Assembly (NCBI GenBank): GCA_007449985.2
Contig: VIIQ02000827.1
Location: forward strand, 1 to 64,000
Reading direction: 5' to 3'
Length of the DNA: 64,000 nt
DNA from: Desmodesmus armatus
Taxonomy: Eukaryota; Chlorophyta; Chlorophyceae; Sphaeropleales; Scenedesmaceae
A program made the position numbers and the translations under genes. Every line of letters begins with the position of its first letter. Positions within the stretch are counted from its first letter, which is position 1. The notes under the pieces are model-generated. The model saw nothing but the letters and a program-made list of their open reading frames with translations, did not search any database and was not told where the DNA came from. This document shows positions 48,808 to 59,900 of the stretch, piece after piece.

Positions 48808-49676
48808 ATGCTTGCGCCCGTCCGCCTGGCGGCACCCTTTACACTTGTACTGTTGCCCTTTGCCATTGCTGCTGCTGCAGTTGCTGCCACTGCCACTGCC
48901 ACTGCTACTGCTGCTGGTGGTGTTGCCCCCACGCGTGTGCGTGTGCAGCATGACAGCTACATACGGGCCAGCAGGGCGGCGGTGTGGACACTGCTGCAGG
49001 TGAGCAACTGGACCACAGGGGTGTACAAGTTGGGTGTGGACGGGTTTGGCGGGTGGGCGGGGGAGTGGTTCAAGGGGCGAGGGTGTAGGGGGGGGGAGTG
49101 TGTGTACTGGAGGGGGGGGACATCTGGCCGGCATGGCGGCTGTGTCGACCAGGGGGGGGGGCATGCAGGGGTGGTGTGTTGTGGGTGTGGTGTTTGGGGG
49201 GGGGGGGCAGAGGTGACCCCCCTCCCTCCCTGGGGTAGGGGGACTTTGGCCAGCAGGGTGGCTGCTGCTGGTGAGGGTGGGACAGGGGTAAACAGCTGAA
49301 GCAGGGGATTGATGAAGGCCAGGGTCCATATAGATAAAGGTCGCGTGTCGCAGTTGATTTCAGCCGCGTTCAGACTGTTTGACTGTGATGTCTGCGTGTG
49401 TGCGGAAGCTGCTGGGTCTTTTTCATCTGGGACATGGTTTTACTGCAAATCTTCTGCCACGTTGACCCCTCTGCTCGCCTCCTCTCTTGATCACCCCCCC
49501 CCCCCCTTGGTTGTTTTTAGGAGCTTACCCCCCCTCGCCGTTGGCCTCAGGTGGCAGTAGTGCTGGCCACACTTGAAGCCATTTATGGTGTGGAGTATCA
49601 AGGCCTAGCACAGCAGCTGCTCAATGCATACCAGTCAACAACACGGTCAACGCCAGCCGTCGCTGCAAACAGCAGT

Positions 49677-49708
<32 letters not shown>

Positions 49709-49795
49709 GGTGGGGTGGACCAGCCCCCAGTCCCCCACAGCGCATCATGCTGAGAGGGGTGAACAGTCAGGGGCAGCAGCAGACAGCAGCTTGCA

Positions 49796-49829
<34 letters not shown>

Positions 49830-49887
49830 GGTGGTAAAGGTGGGGCAGAGGCGTCTGATCCCTGGGACCACCTAGAATGGGGCCAAC

Positions 49888-49920
<33 letters not shown>

Positions 49921-50688
49921 ACAATGGCAATGGCAATGGCTTGGTTGCAGATGCAGCCCAACAGCAGCAGCAGCAGCATGCACCTGACTTTGCTGTGCTG
50001 CCACGCACAGCATCGCCAGCAGCAGGCACTGTGCAACTAAACAGCAGCAGCAGCAGCAGCAGCAGTGAGTTGTCTGATGCTGCGTTCATGGCTCTGCTGC
50101 TGCTGCTGGCCGGCAAGGCTGGCTTTGTGCCGCTGAGTGGCAGGGATGTGCAGCTGGGCATCAGCCTCAACACTGACTACCTCTGGCAACTGTTTGTCAA
50201 GGTGGGGGTGGGGGGAGGTGGGGGTGGGTTGGGGTAGGGTGGGGGGTTAGGGTTTGATGTGCAGCCGGCATCAGCCTATATACGGATGCTTGTGGCAACT
50301 GTTTGTCAGTTTGGGGCGGGCGGGCGGGGTGGGTGGGGGTAGGGGGTGGGGGTGGGGCGTGGGTATATGTTGATTTGCGGTCTGCCTTAACACTGACTTC
50401 CTGTGGCAACTGGTTGTGAAGGCGTGAGTGTGTGTGGCGTGGTGGTGTCTGGAGGGGTTGATGGTGTAGGGAGCAAGCAGTTTTCGGGGGGGGGGGGTGG
50501 AAGGGGTGCCCTGCTGTAGTAGCTCTCTGAAGCATGTGGCTGCTGCTGCTGCTGTTGCTGCAGGTGAACACTCAGCAGCTGGACGACCAACTGGTGGCAC
50601 CCTTCCTCCAACAGCAGCAGCAAACACCCAGCAGCAGCAGTGACACAGCTAGCAGCAGCAGCAGCAGCAGTGATGAAGAGGTTGACGA

Positions 50689-50719
<31 letters not shown>

Positions 50720-51330
50720 GTGTGGGCAGGAGGGGTGGGCAGTGCCACTGAGGGGCGTGTGGCTTCGCCCTCCTACGGACACAGTGCAGAATCAGACCTG
50801 AACAGCTTGCTGGTACTCAGGTGGGTGAGGCAGGGGAGGAAAGGGCAGGGTACTTGTCTCACTCACTCACTCACTCCATCAATCCCCCACGCACTTCCTC
50901 ACACTCACGCACCCATCCATCCATCCAATCGCCCGCCCACCCGCACATGCACATGTTGCCTCCCTCTCTCTGTAACCCCAAACGTGCCTGGCAGGCGTGT
51001 CTACCACAGCAGCGGGGCCGCTGGCTGCAGCAAACCATACAATCACCTTTGGGGTTGCTCACTCCTCCCACTCAGTCATTCATGGGGTAAATCACTCCCT
51101 GATTCTCTCACTCACTCAATACAGGCAAGCTACGGCAGGGAGCAGCAGCAGGGCCGTCGGCTTCATCACCCCATCTAGTCACTCATAGGGTGACTCACTC
51201 ACCCGCATTCAAGCCTGATCCCCTCCCTCCCTCCCTCCCTCCCTCCCTCCCTCCCTCCCTCCCTCCCTCCCTCCCTCCCTCCCTCCCTCCCTCCCTCCCT
51301 CCCTCCCTCCCTCCCTTTCTCCCTCCCTCA

Positions 51331-51386
<56 letters not shown>

Positions 51387-51623
51387 CTCACTCACCACCC
51401 ACCCCCCCACCCACCCACTCACTCACTCACTCACTCACTCACTCACTCACTCAATGCAGGCGTGGCTACAGCAGTGAACAGCAACGGGGCCGTTGGCTGC
51501 TGCAGAAGCTTGACTACCTGCAGCTGCTGCTGATAAAGAGGGCATTCACAGCATTAGCACAACTAGGCAGCCACGCAGCACACAGCCTCACAACAGCAGC
51601 AGCAGCACTCACAGACGCACACA

Positions 51624-51673
<50 letters not shown>

Positions 51674-51814
51674 CGCAGCAGGCGCAGCAGGCGCAAGCCG
51701 TCTCAGCAGCAGCAGCAGCAGCAGCAGGCAAGGGGTGTAGGCAGCAGCAAGATTCTGCAACCTGGCAGCCAGAGCATGAAGGCTGGGGCCAAACAGCCAT
51801 ACGCCAAGCCTTCC

Positions 51815-51849
<35 letters not shown>

Positions 51850-54112
51850 CAGCACGCGCAGAAAGGCAACAGCAGCAGCAGCTGCGACCAAAAAGGCACA
51901 GACCTCCACCACCAGCAGCAGCAGCAGCAGCGGCAGCATCAGGGGTGGTTGGTTGCGGCGGCTTTTGGGAGGCGGCAGCAGCAGCAGGTCCAGCAGCAGC
52001 GGCGACAGCAGCAGCAGTGACAGCACTGTCAGCAGGACAGACAGCTTTGGGAGGCCTTACATGGCCAGTGCCGCAGACAGCAGAGGGCAGCAGACCGGTG
52101 GCACTGTTCAACCCAGCACCAGCAGCAGCAGTGACGGCAGCGGCAGCAGTGACAGCAGCGGCAGTGACAGCAGCAGTGCGGGGCCTGGTGATACAGAGGG
52201 TCTGCTCACCACATCCATGACGCACCATCAGGGTGACCACGTGTCTAGCAGCAATAGCGGCAGCAGAAGCAGCAGCAGTATAGATGGTGCTGGCGGCAGC
52301 AGCAGCGATGGCGGCAGTGGCAGCAGTGATGATGGTGTGGTCCCACTTTTGCAGCAACCCCTACCGAGCAGCAGCAGCGGCGGCAGCGGCAGCGCCCGTC
52401 ACTGGTGTCGCGGCTGCGGGGCGTGTGGAGGAGGGTTTATGCCGTGCTGCCTATACCCTATCAGACTGGGGTCTCATCCCCCGCATGGATGTGGTGCCCT
52501 TGGAGAGGTTCGAGGCAGCCTTTCCGCTGACAGAAGCTCCCCGCTTACAGCCGCTGTACATCGAGAAAGCTACGCTGCCGGATATTTTGGACCCGGTTTT
52601 GCACGCTCGCTTCCCGTGGTTGGCGCCCCCAGCAGCCGGGAGCAGCACCGCGAGTGACGACGGCAGCAGCAGTAACGGCGCTGCGGAGTTTCCAGGTGCA
52701 GCAGCAGACGGCAGCAGCAGCGCCAGTGACAACACGCAAGACCTCATGGACGACCGCGGAAGCAGCGGTAGTTTGTTGCGTACGTTTGTGCAGCAGGTCG
52801 AAATCGTCGAGCCCACGTTTCGGCAGCTGCTGGTGGTGTATCGGAAAAAGCCCCGCGTTGGCCGTTGGAGGCGGTTACGTGAGCTCGCAGGCATCGCCGA
52901 CTCGGCACCGGCAGGGCGTCGTGAACCTATCCAGCTACAGGTAAACTCGACGCTGCAAGTTGCGGTGTTACATGGTTGATCCTCACTATGTGGTCTGAAT
53001 TCCACGCAGCCCGGCTCTGGGGCTGTGAGTGTACGGGCTGAAGCTGGCTGAGCAGGATTTAGGGCCTCGTCTTACCCCCCACCCCCCACCCTCAACCCCC
53101 CTCACACTCGTATGCCCCCCCCCCTTCAGGTGTACCGTGACATCCCCCTCCCCAGCTGGCAGGTGGTGTACCCCGACAAGCTGCTGCAGTTCAGGCCCCT
53201 GGACCTGCTGAGGCTAGACCTCTTCGGCCTGTTTGGAGTCACAGCAGCACTGGCACAGGCCAAGTACAACAGCATCGTGCTGCAGGTCAGGGACACTGCA
53301 CCGCGCCACAGCCGCTGCCAAAAAGACTTGATTGTCCCTGCGGCTGCTGTTGATCATCCAGCTACAGCTTATCAGCGGGAGAGCAGCGCGTACTGGTGTG
53401 ATTTGGGGCAGCTCATGCCAGGTGTTGCTTTGGGTCGGGCGGACAGTGTTGCCACATCCAGCATGCGGTGTTGCCTTGGCAGCTGACCATCTACTACTGC
53501 TAGCAGGTCACTCATGCTCGCCTGCCTGCCTGTTTGCCTGCTTGCCTGCCTGCCTGCTTGTGTGCGGCTTACAGTTGCTGACGCTGGTGTCGTTGAGTGT
53601 GTGGGCGACGCGGTTGGTTCTTGGCTACCTGCGCATGGATGACAGGTACAGGAGCATTGTGGCACAGCTGCTGGCAGGTAGGGAGGGGAGCAGGGGGCAG
53701 CTGAGGGGTGCACTAACCAGTAATTCTACAACTACTACTTTACTGGATCAGGGCCTCGCCTGATCGCCGTTTCAGGAGCCAAACAAGGCTCATACGGATT
53801 CAACATAAGGCGCTGTGCGGCTGCAATCAGCAACGCTGGGCGCTACACCTTCTTTTGGGTACTGACGGCCCTGCACTTGATTGCCGGTGCCTTTCTTTCG
53901 TATTGTTCTGCAGCGCAGTCGGTTGTAGGTGCTAGATGTGTTGCACACACCGACCATATAGGCACTCACCGCCATTTTGCACACACCGGTATGTCATCCA
54001 ATTCAGCAATCAGATGTGCATATGTTGGTGCGCATCATTCAGTAGCTTTGCTACTGGTGCTGCTGCTGCAGCTCTGCTGATGGTGGTGGCAACGTCAACT
54101 GTAGTGCTGATG

Positions 54113-54145
<33 letters not shown>

Positions 54146-55165
54146 AGACCGCACTGTGGCCAGTGGTGAGGGTGGTCTAGAGTACCTCGCCACTGCTGCC
54201 GGGCTGCAGCAGTTCAAGCAGGTCGCCCTGGCATACGTCCTGCTGGCTGCTGCTGATGGGCCTGTTGGGGAGGAAGAGGTGGCACGAGCCATTGAGGCAC
54301 TGCTGCAGCAGAAGCTGCAGCTGCAGGTGGGCAAAGCATGTGCTCAGCTTTCAGTACAGTCAGCATAACAATTACTGTATTGTATGCCAATTACTGTAAT
54401 CGTAACTGTATAACGGTACCGTCAGCACTACGGTACAAGCATGTGTGTGTGATTGTTCCGCAGGCATCCACCCCTGCGTACTCAATCCTGCCTGCACAGT
54501 CCGACACATCCTAAGATGTGTCATGATGCATGCAGCATCTACTCCTCTGGCTGTATGTTGATCTCACATAACCGTTTGGTGCTGCTGCTGCTGCTGCTGC
54601 TGTTCAGGTGTCTTTTAATGCCCCTGAAGCGCTGGCAGAGCTAAAACGGTTTGGGTTGCTAGTTGAGAAGCAGCAGCAGCAAGGCATATACCGTGCAGCA
54701 TCGCCAACAGCAGCAGCACTAGGAGCAGCTCAACGCCCCGCCGCTGCTGCTGCTGACATGCAGCCGCTGCCTGAACCATCTGACAGGCAGGCGGGCAGCC
54801 ACAACCAGCAGCACCAGCAGCAGCAGCAAGGCGCTGTGGCATTGGCAGCTGACAATGGCAGTGGGGTTGAGCCCATTGGCCTGGTGCAGGCCCTCACCAG
54901 CACGTACCTGCAGCCATTGCCGCCGCTGAGTCAGCAGCAGCAGCCATTGCTACCGCTTGATCAGCAGCAGCAGCAGCAGCAGTTGGTGTTGTACAGTGTG
55001 TTGGGCAGTGGCCGTTCTATCAAGGTGCTTCAGCAGTACTGGGCGGGGCTGCTGGCGTCTCGAGTGAGCAGCATCTTGGGGGGTGGTGGTGGTGGCAGCA
55101 GGGGGGGTGAGGGGCAGGAGCAGCAAGGGGTCGGTCAGGATGAGACCCTTGACCACCTCACTTGA
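48808..55165 (+). CDS. DUF3754 (TMEM143-like) membrane protein
   Basis: Member of the DUF3754 family, membrane proteins of unknown function, often predicted in organelles. Exons: 48808-48999, 49551-50201, 50564-50820, 51460 to 52940 (probably interrupted), 53130-53285, 53575-53677, 54148-54326 and 54608-55165, with matching phases. Family core: PLYIEKATLPDIL, FVQQVEIVEPTFRQLLVVYR, then VYRDIPLPSWQVVYPDKLLQ, RPLDLLRLDLFGLFGV, the hydrophobic LLTLVSLSVWATRLVLGYLR, then AAGLQQFKQVALAYVLL and FNAPEALAELKRFGLL. An early piece with RRGYSSEQQRGRWLLQKLDYL also fits. Long Ser, Ala and Gln runs have expanded between core blocks. Between about 52320 and 52440 the reading frame changes from one frame to another, so an unseen intron or an indel must lie there. 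The first exon (MLAPVRLAAPFTLVLLPFAI) could be a targeting or membrane segment; start choice is uncertain. Confidence 0.8.
50262..50427 (+). repeat. Two relic copies of the DUF3754 exon end GISLNTDYLWQLFVK
   Basis: The exon ending at 50201 codes for GISLNTDYLWQLFVK. Its last 45 or so bases recur at about 50262-50312 and 50383-50427 with mutations (CATCAGCCTATATACGGATG; CTTAACACTGACTTCCTGTG), separated by G-rich sequence. Confidence 0.8.
50995..51180 (+). repeat. Two relic copies of the DUF3754 exon at 51460
   Basis: The true exon starts CGTGGCTACAGCAGTGAACA and encodes RGYSSEQQRGRWLLQ. Related stretches occur at about 50997-51050 (CGTGTCTACCACAGCAGCGG) and 51124-51165 (AAGCTACGGCAGGGAGCAGC), each with an AG acceptor. 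Neither continues into the YLQLLLIKRAF part. Confidence 0.75.
51217..51452 (+). repeat. Compound tetranucleotide microsatellite (CCCT)n-(ACGC)n-(ACTC)n
   Basis: About 95 bases of CCCT repeats (to about 51328, one TTTCT interruption), then about 55 bases of ACGC repeats (to 51386), then short ACCC and ACTC repeats up to the acceptor of the exon at 51460. It lies wholly within an intron of the DUF3754 gene. Confidence 0.95.
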
Positions 55166-55250
55166 AATGTTGCGTGCGGTGGGTGTTGTCAATGTGTTGT
55201 ATGTGGGGTTGGTGGGTGGGTGGCAGCAGATGGAAGGGACGTGTCACACA

Positions 55251-55298
55251 TAGGGTTTAGGGTTAGCCCTAAACCCTAAACCCAACCCAAAACCCTAG
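55251..55298. repeat. Head-to-head interstitial telomeric repeats (TTTAGGG then CCCTAAA)
   Basis: TAGGGTTTAGGGTTAG is followed at once by CCCTAAACCCTAAACCC and then degenerate AACCC units. G-strand repeats running into C-strand repeats are the arrangement left by end-to-end telomere joining or by telomeric DNA inserted at a break. The repeat is of the TTTAGGG type, not the TTTTAGGG of Chlamydomonas reinhardtii. Confidence 0.85.
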
Positions 55299-56886
55299 CA
55301 CACTGAAAGCCGTGAGCCAAGCCAGAATGGTGCTGTTTGTGATATGGCCTTCTGGGAGCTGGGTCTGGCAGTAGGGAGTTGAGGGACAGGAGCAGCAGGA
55401 GGATGGTGGGGTTGATAGCCTCAAGGACCTCACATGAAGTGGGGTGTGCAGGTCATTACCGTGTTTTCTGTTTGGGGTGGGGGGGGAGGGGGTTTGGTCA
55501 AATGTGTGTGTGGGCCATGCAAGAGTTGTCCTGCATGAATCAGCTCAGTGGATCGCAAATGTGACCCTGATGTTCCCACTTTGACCAGCCTTTATCTCTC
55601 TGAGTGTGTATTACAACTAGTGTGCTAGGCAGCATGTGTGGCGTGCTTGAGTGTGAGAAGTTTGTCGACAGATGGAGTACTTGGGTACATGCAAGCTTAC
55701 CAAGACTGTGTGTGGTAAGGTAACCACACATGTGGGTGTGCCAGCTTGTCATGTTGGCAACTTGCCCCATTTGGTAAGCTGTTTGTTATGCTCAGGGCGC
55801 AAGGTGTCGGTGTGACACTAGGGTGTATTGTGCAGCATCTGATCAGCAGGCTAGCCAGCGCTTTGTGTTGGTGTGGTGAAATGTCCACAGTCGTCTAGAT
55901 CCCTTGGAAGTGTTGCTGCAGTGAGAGCTCTATCACTAATTGGATGTTACACAGAACATCGCCCGTTTGGGGAGCCAACAAAAGGCTCATTGGGCAAAAG
56001 CAACTGTGAACCGAATCAAAGTGACTAACCGCCGGCGGCGCACCAACCGTCCTTTCTTTCCCTCTTCCATCAGTGTGCTCAATGTCAGGGCAGGTCCAGC
56101 GGTTCCTTTGCAGCAGATAAAGAAGCCGTCTGTACAGGCTGCCACGGGTGTCTGCAGTTGTGGTCCACCCTGGTTGGCAGTTGACCCTGGCATCAGCAGC
56201 ATCGGCAGACCACAAACCGGGTGCAGCAAATTCTCCTGTTGCTGTTGTGGTATGGGCAGCCAGGGGTTTGGGGTTTCAGGGAAATTCCTCAACCCTCCGG
56301 CAGGACATTTGTGCTGGATGCATGACAACATGTTGTACAACATCAGTCCCGCATGAATTTAGGCAGGTTTGTTTGCATGGGTGCTGCGACCCTGCCAGGG
56401 ACACAGTGTGTCCAATGCCCCCGGGGGCATGGGGGCCCCCAACTCCCTGTGTTTCTTGCCTCCGTGGCAGTTGTGTTTCCTGTACATCAGGAGCGCACTC
56501 TTCCTGTTGCGTTTGTTGTCATGTTGAGATTTATGGCCGTCAATGGATGCAAAACAGCATGGGACGTGCAGTGAGTGGAGGGAGGGTAGCTTGTGGATTC
56601 CAGCACGCTATGATGTGGTGGGACCTGGGGGCTTGGCTCTTCCATTCACAGTATACGGGTCTGTTGTTGCCGTCAGTGACGGCAGCTGACTGGCCTTTGC
56701 ACACGCCGCACACATAGGATGGCAATTTGTGCAGTAGCCGGCAGTCAGCACCCTTGGATTGCAAAAGTGATTGCCAGTGCTCATGCTGCAGGCTTCAGAC
56801 AACATCATGTTGTCCATAGGGTGGGCGCCTCTTATGTTGCCGCATGATGCCGCTCAAAACACTCCGCAAAGGGCACACTGCTGCTG

Positions 56887-56891
56887 TTACA
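56887..56891 (-). terminator. TGTAA polyadenylation signal of the PhoD-like gene
   Basis: TGTAA on the minus strand, 69 bases beyond the stop codon at 56962-56960. This is the usual chlorophyte polyadenylation signal at a usual distance. Confidence 0.55.
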
Positions 56892-56959
56892 TCAAATGCT
56901 GACACTATCCAGCTGGCCAGCGATCCCTCTGCATCAAATGTGCAGTAGTGTTCTGAACA

Positions 56960-59900
56960 CTACAGGGAGTCCCTGCCAGGTTTGAAACGACAAGCAGCTC
57001 CAAGTACGATGCACTGATTCCTGGGGCGGAAGGCTGCAAAGACACATGTATGGTCAGTAAGTGTTGTGTTGGTCAACCAGTCAAGTTGGCAGCCAAGGGG
57101 ATCAGCTGGCATCTGAAAGGATCTTCGCCAGCACACCCACACCACCGTCAGCGGCACCACTTGCAGAGTACTCTGCACTGGACTAGTCCTGCCTTGAGAG
57201 CGGTGGACTGCATGAATGCAGCCTGGTGCCTGGGACTGCAGGTGTAGACAAGTTGGCCGCTGACACCTGCAACAAGCCCACCCAGCATGACCTGGCCATG
57301 AAGATGGAAGCCTTGGCAGCACGATGCATGCATGTGTAAAGCGGTGGTAACCACTGGGGTGAACCAGTGTCACGTAGATCTGTGACAGAGTGGCCCATGT
57401 TGGCGGCCGGAATACCGCGGCCGTAGCGTGCACATGGCGGCCCTGGCAGCATATGTTTGGAAGGGGGGGTGTTACAAGTTGACACTGTCACCATTGGGCC
57501 CCACCGGGTGCTGTGCCCCATGGCATAATGCATGCATGAACAGGCAGTGCCCGGTGACACAGAGGCCAACAGAGCTCATGAGTACCAGTGCACCAGATGA
57601 CTCATCAGTTACTGCAGTAGAAAGTCAGCACTGCTGAGTGGCACTCACATTGAGGACGTCACCAGTGCTGTAGAGGGTAGTGAACAGCTGGCTGCGCTGT
57701 GTACATGTCGCATTGCGGATCTCCTGCGCAGCCCCTGGTATGAGCTCGAAAGCAGCTTGGCAGCTGAAGTCGCTGGTGGGCTGCTCTTGTGTGTCCACAA
57801 AGCTGTAGTCAGCATGCCAGAGGGAGGGACTGACAGTGTGGATGATAGCACCTGCAGCAACACAACAGCAAACTTTGGCTCTCTGTGGTAGGGGCAAGCC
57901 CGGCAGTTGTCTTTGGGCTCGTCATTTGTTGAAAGGTCACGGGGCGTACTGTCTCACCAAGAAGTTGAGTAGGCAGATACTTTCACTGTCCGCAGGTTTT
58001 CACTGGCAGCTGACAGCTGGGGGAAATGGCTGTGCATGTTGTTGGGGTCTCAGCGCAAGGGCCCGTTGCCAAGGGGGCGCCCACGGGGTGCCAAATCTAC
58101 CGTAGATGGTTGCAATTGTTGCAATGGTTGCAACCAGTTGTGAAGTACGCTGCAACCGTTACAGCCAGGCTAGAGGGGCACAGAATGGCCTGATTGTCTT
58201 CAGTGAACCCAGCAAATCGGCGTGTTGTGGGGGCCTGCCACTGGCACCATGGTCAGGGGGCCTGCCCACCCACCTCGCTGTCGGATGTTGGAGTAATGCA
58301 TTAAACCGTTGTTGGAGATGTGCAACCCAGTCTCTGCAACGTCCAATATCAGCTTCACAGGGTCGCCAGGCAGCTGCTGCAGCAGGGCTGGTGGGGCCAT
58401 TGAAATGGTTCCCGCTATTATGTCATATCCGGGGGGAGTGACTGATGCTGTTGTGAACTCGATGGCAACCTGCACACAGCAGTAGGCAGAGGCAGACGGC
58501 AGCTCACCAGCTCAGCGGGGTTGATCCAGCTAGCAAAGGTTCCAATGTTTCCCATGCCCCAGCCTAACCGCCAGCAACAAGGGGGGAAGGGTGCCATGTT
58601 GTTGAAGGCTGCCAGCACAATTGGAATGTCCACGGGTAGTGCATTTGGCAGTCCACGGCTAGAGCATGATGCACTCCTAGACATGATGCAGCGAGGGCCA
58701 CATGACGCATCCCAGGCCTCAAGCTGGCAGCTCTCACCGGTGCGGTTGCATTGTCCCTAAACAAGCGCCACACGAATGCATTGTGAATGTCGCCTGACAA
58801 CACCACTGGGTTGGCAGTGTGCTGCTCCAGAATGTCCAACACCTGCACACAGCCGAGGCAGGGGGCAACTTGCACGGTGCAAGGCTAGAGCATGCTGCAG
58901 TGCGCAAGATGTGATTTCTGAGCATGATCAACCGGCCAAGGATGGGATGCAAAGCGACTATGCTCAGCTGTTTCTGCAGACTGCATAGTGCGCCTATGAA
59001 CAGACACACACTGTGAGAGTCTCCAAAAGTATTGGCAAAAGCACCGCTACTACAACCACTGGGGGCCAGAACCATTCCTTAGCACGTAATCACCCCAGGC
59101 CGGCATGCCATGCAGTGCACTCCAATTGGGCACCACATACTTTGGCGTATGCAATGGCAACCGGCAGCTGTAGCAGAAGCAGTACGTGTTGCATGCACCT
59201 GGTTGCGTTCGTACAGGTAGCCAGACCAGACATCCACGATGACGGGGTCATGGTAGCGCCCAGTGCCAACCAGCACTCGAGCAGTAGCCCCGTCAAGCAG
59301 CTCCAAATTAGACAAGCCAAGGACGCCCTGCAAAGCAGTACAACATGCCGCATGTCAATGACGTCACTAGTAGCTTTCAAAAGGGTTTGCGATGTCGACA
59401 GCGAGGTACAGCACGAGCTGATAGTTTCCGTTGTCAGGCCTGCAACTGCTGCTGATGTTGGGACTACAGTAGTACCCATATGCAGACACACCAAGTAAAA
59501 ATATTTGGAGGACTTTTTTGCTGCCAGCAGTGACACACCTGCAGCAGTGCTTGTGCTGCCGGTCCTTGCCGCTGTGCCGCAGACTCCACATCGGGTGAGT
59601 TGAGGGGTCCCATCACAACAGTGTTGCCCAGCACCTGCCAGGTCACTCCAGCTTGCGTGGAGTCGGCCATGTCCCTACGCAACAGAGACATCTGCAGCCG
59701 ACAGGAGGGACGCGGCCATCATGAGGATGAGCACGTTTGATGGACCTGGGCTTGCGTTAATAATTTCCGCGTACGGTACGGTTCAGCCTTCCCCCCCATC
59801 AATATGCTTGTGCAAGATGTATGCGTGCCACCGGTAATGACCCTCTCTATCCCACTCTCTCAAGGTGTGAAGCACGGCTGCGAAACCGTCTCACCTGCTG

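Larger units (their letters stand above)
55166..56959. other. Intergenic stretch with head-to-head telomeric repeats
   Basis: Between the convergent DUF3754 and PhoD-like genes. Contains the telomeric patch at 55251-55298. A plus-strand piece at about 56069-56160 reads CAQCQGRSSGSF and then CTGCHGC, reminiscent of the cysteine modules in the gene at 17924-22604, but it breaks off at stops; I do not call it a gene. Confidence 0.45.

Noticed and set aside
56069..56700. Plus-strand Cys-rich pieces resembling the modules of the gene at 17924-22604
   Set aside because: Only short pieces match, interrupted by stops, and no splice chain could be built. At best a relic.
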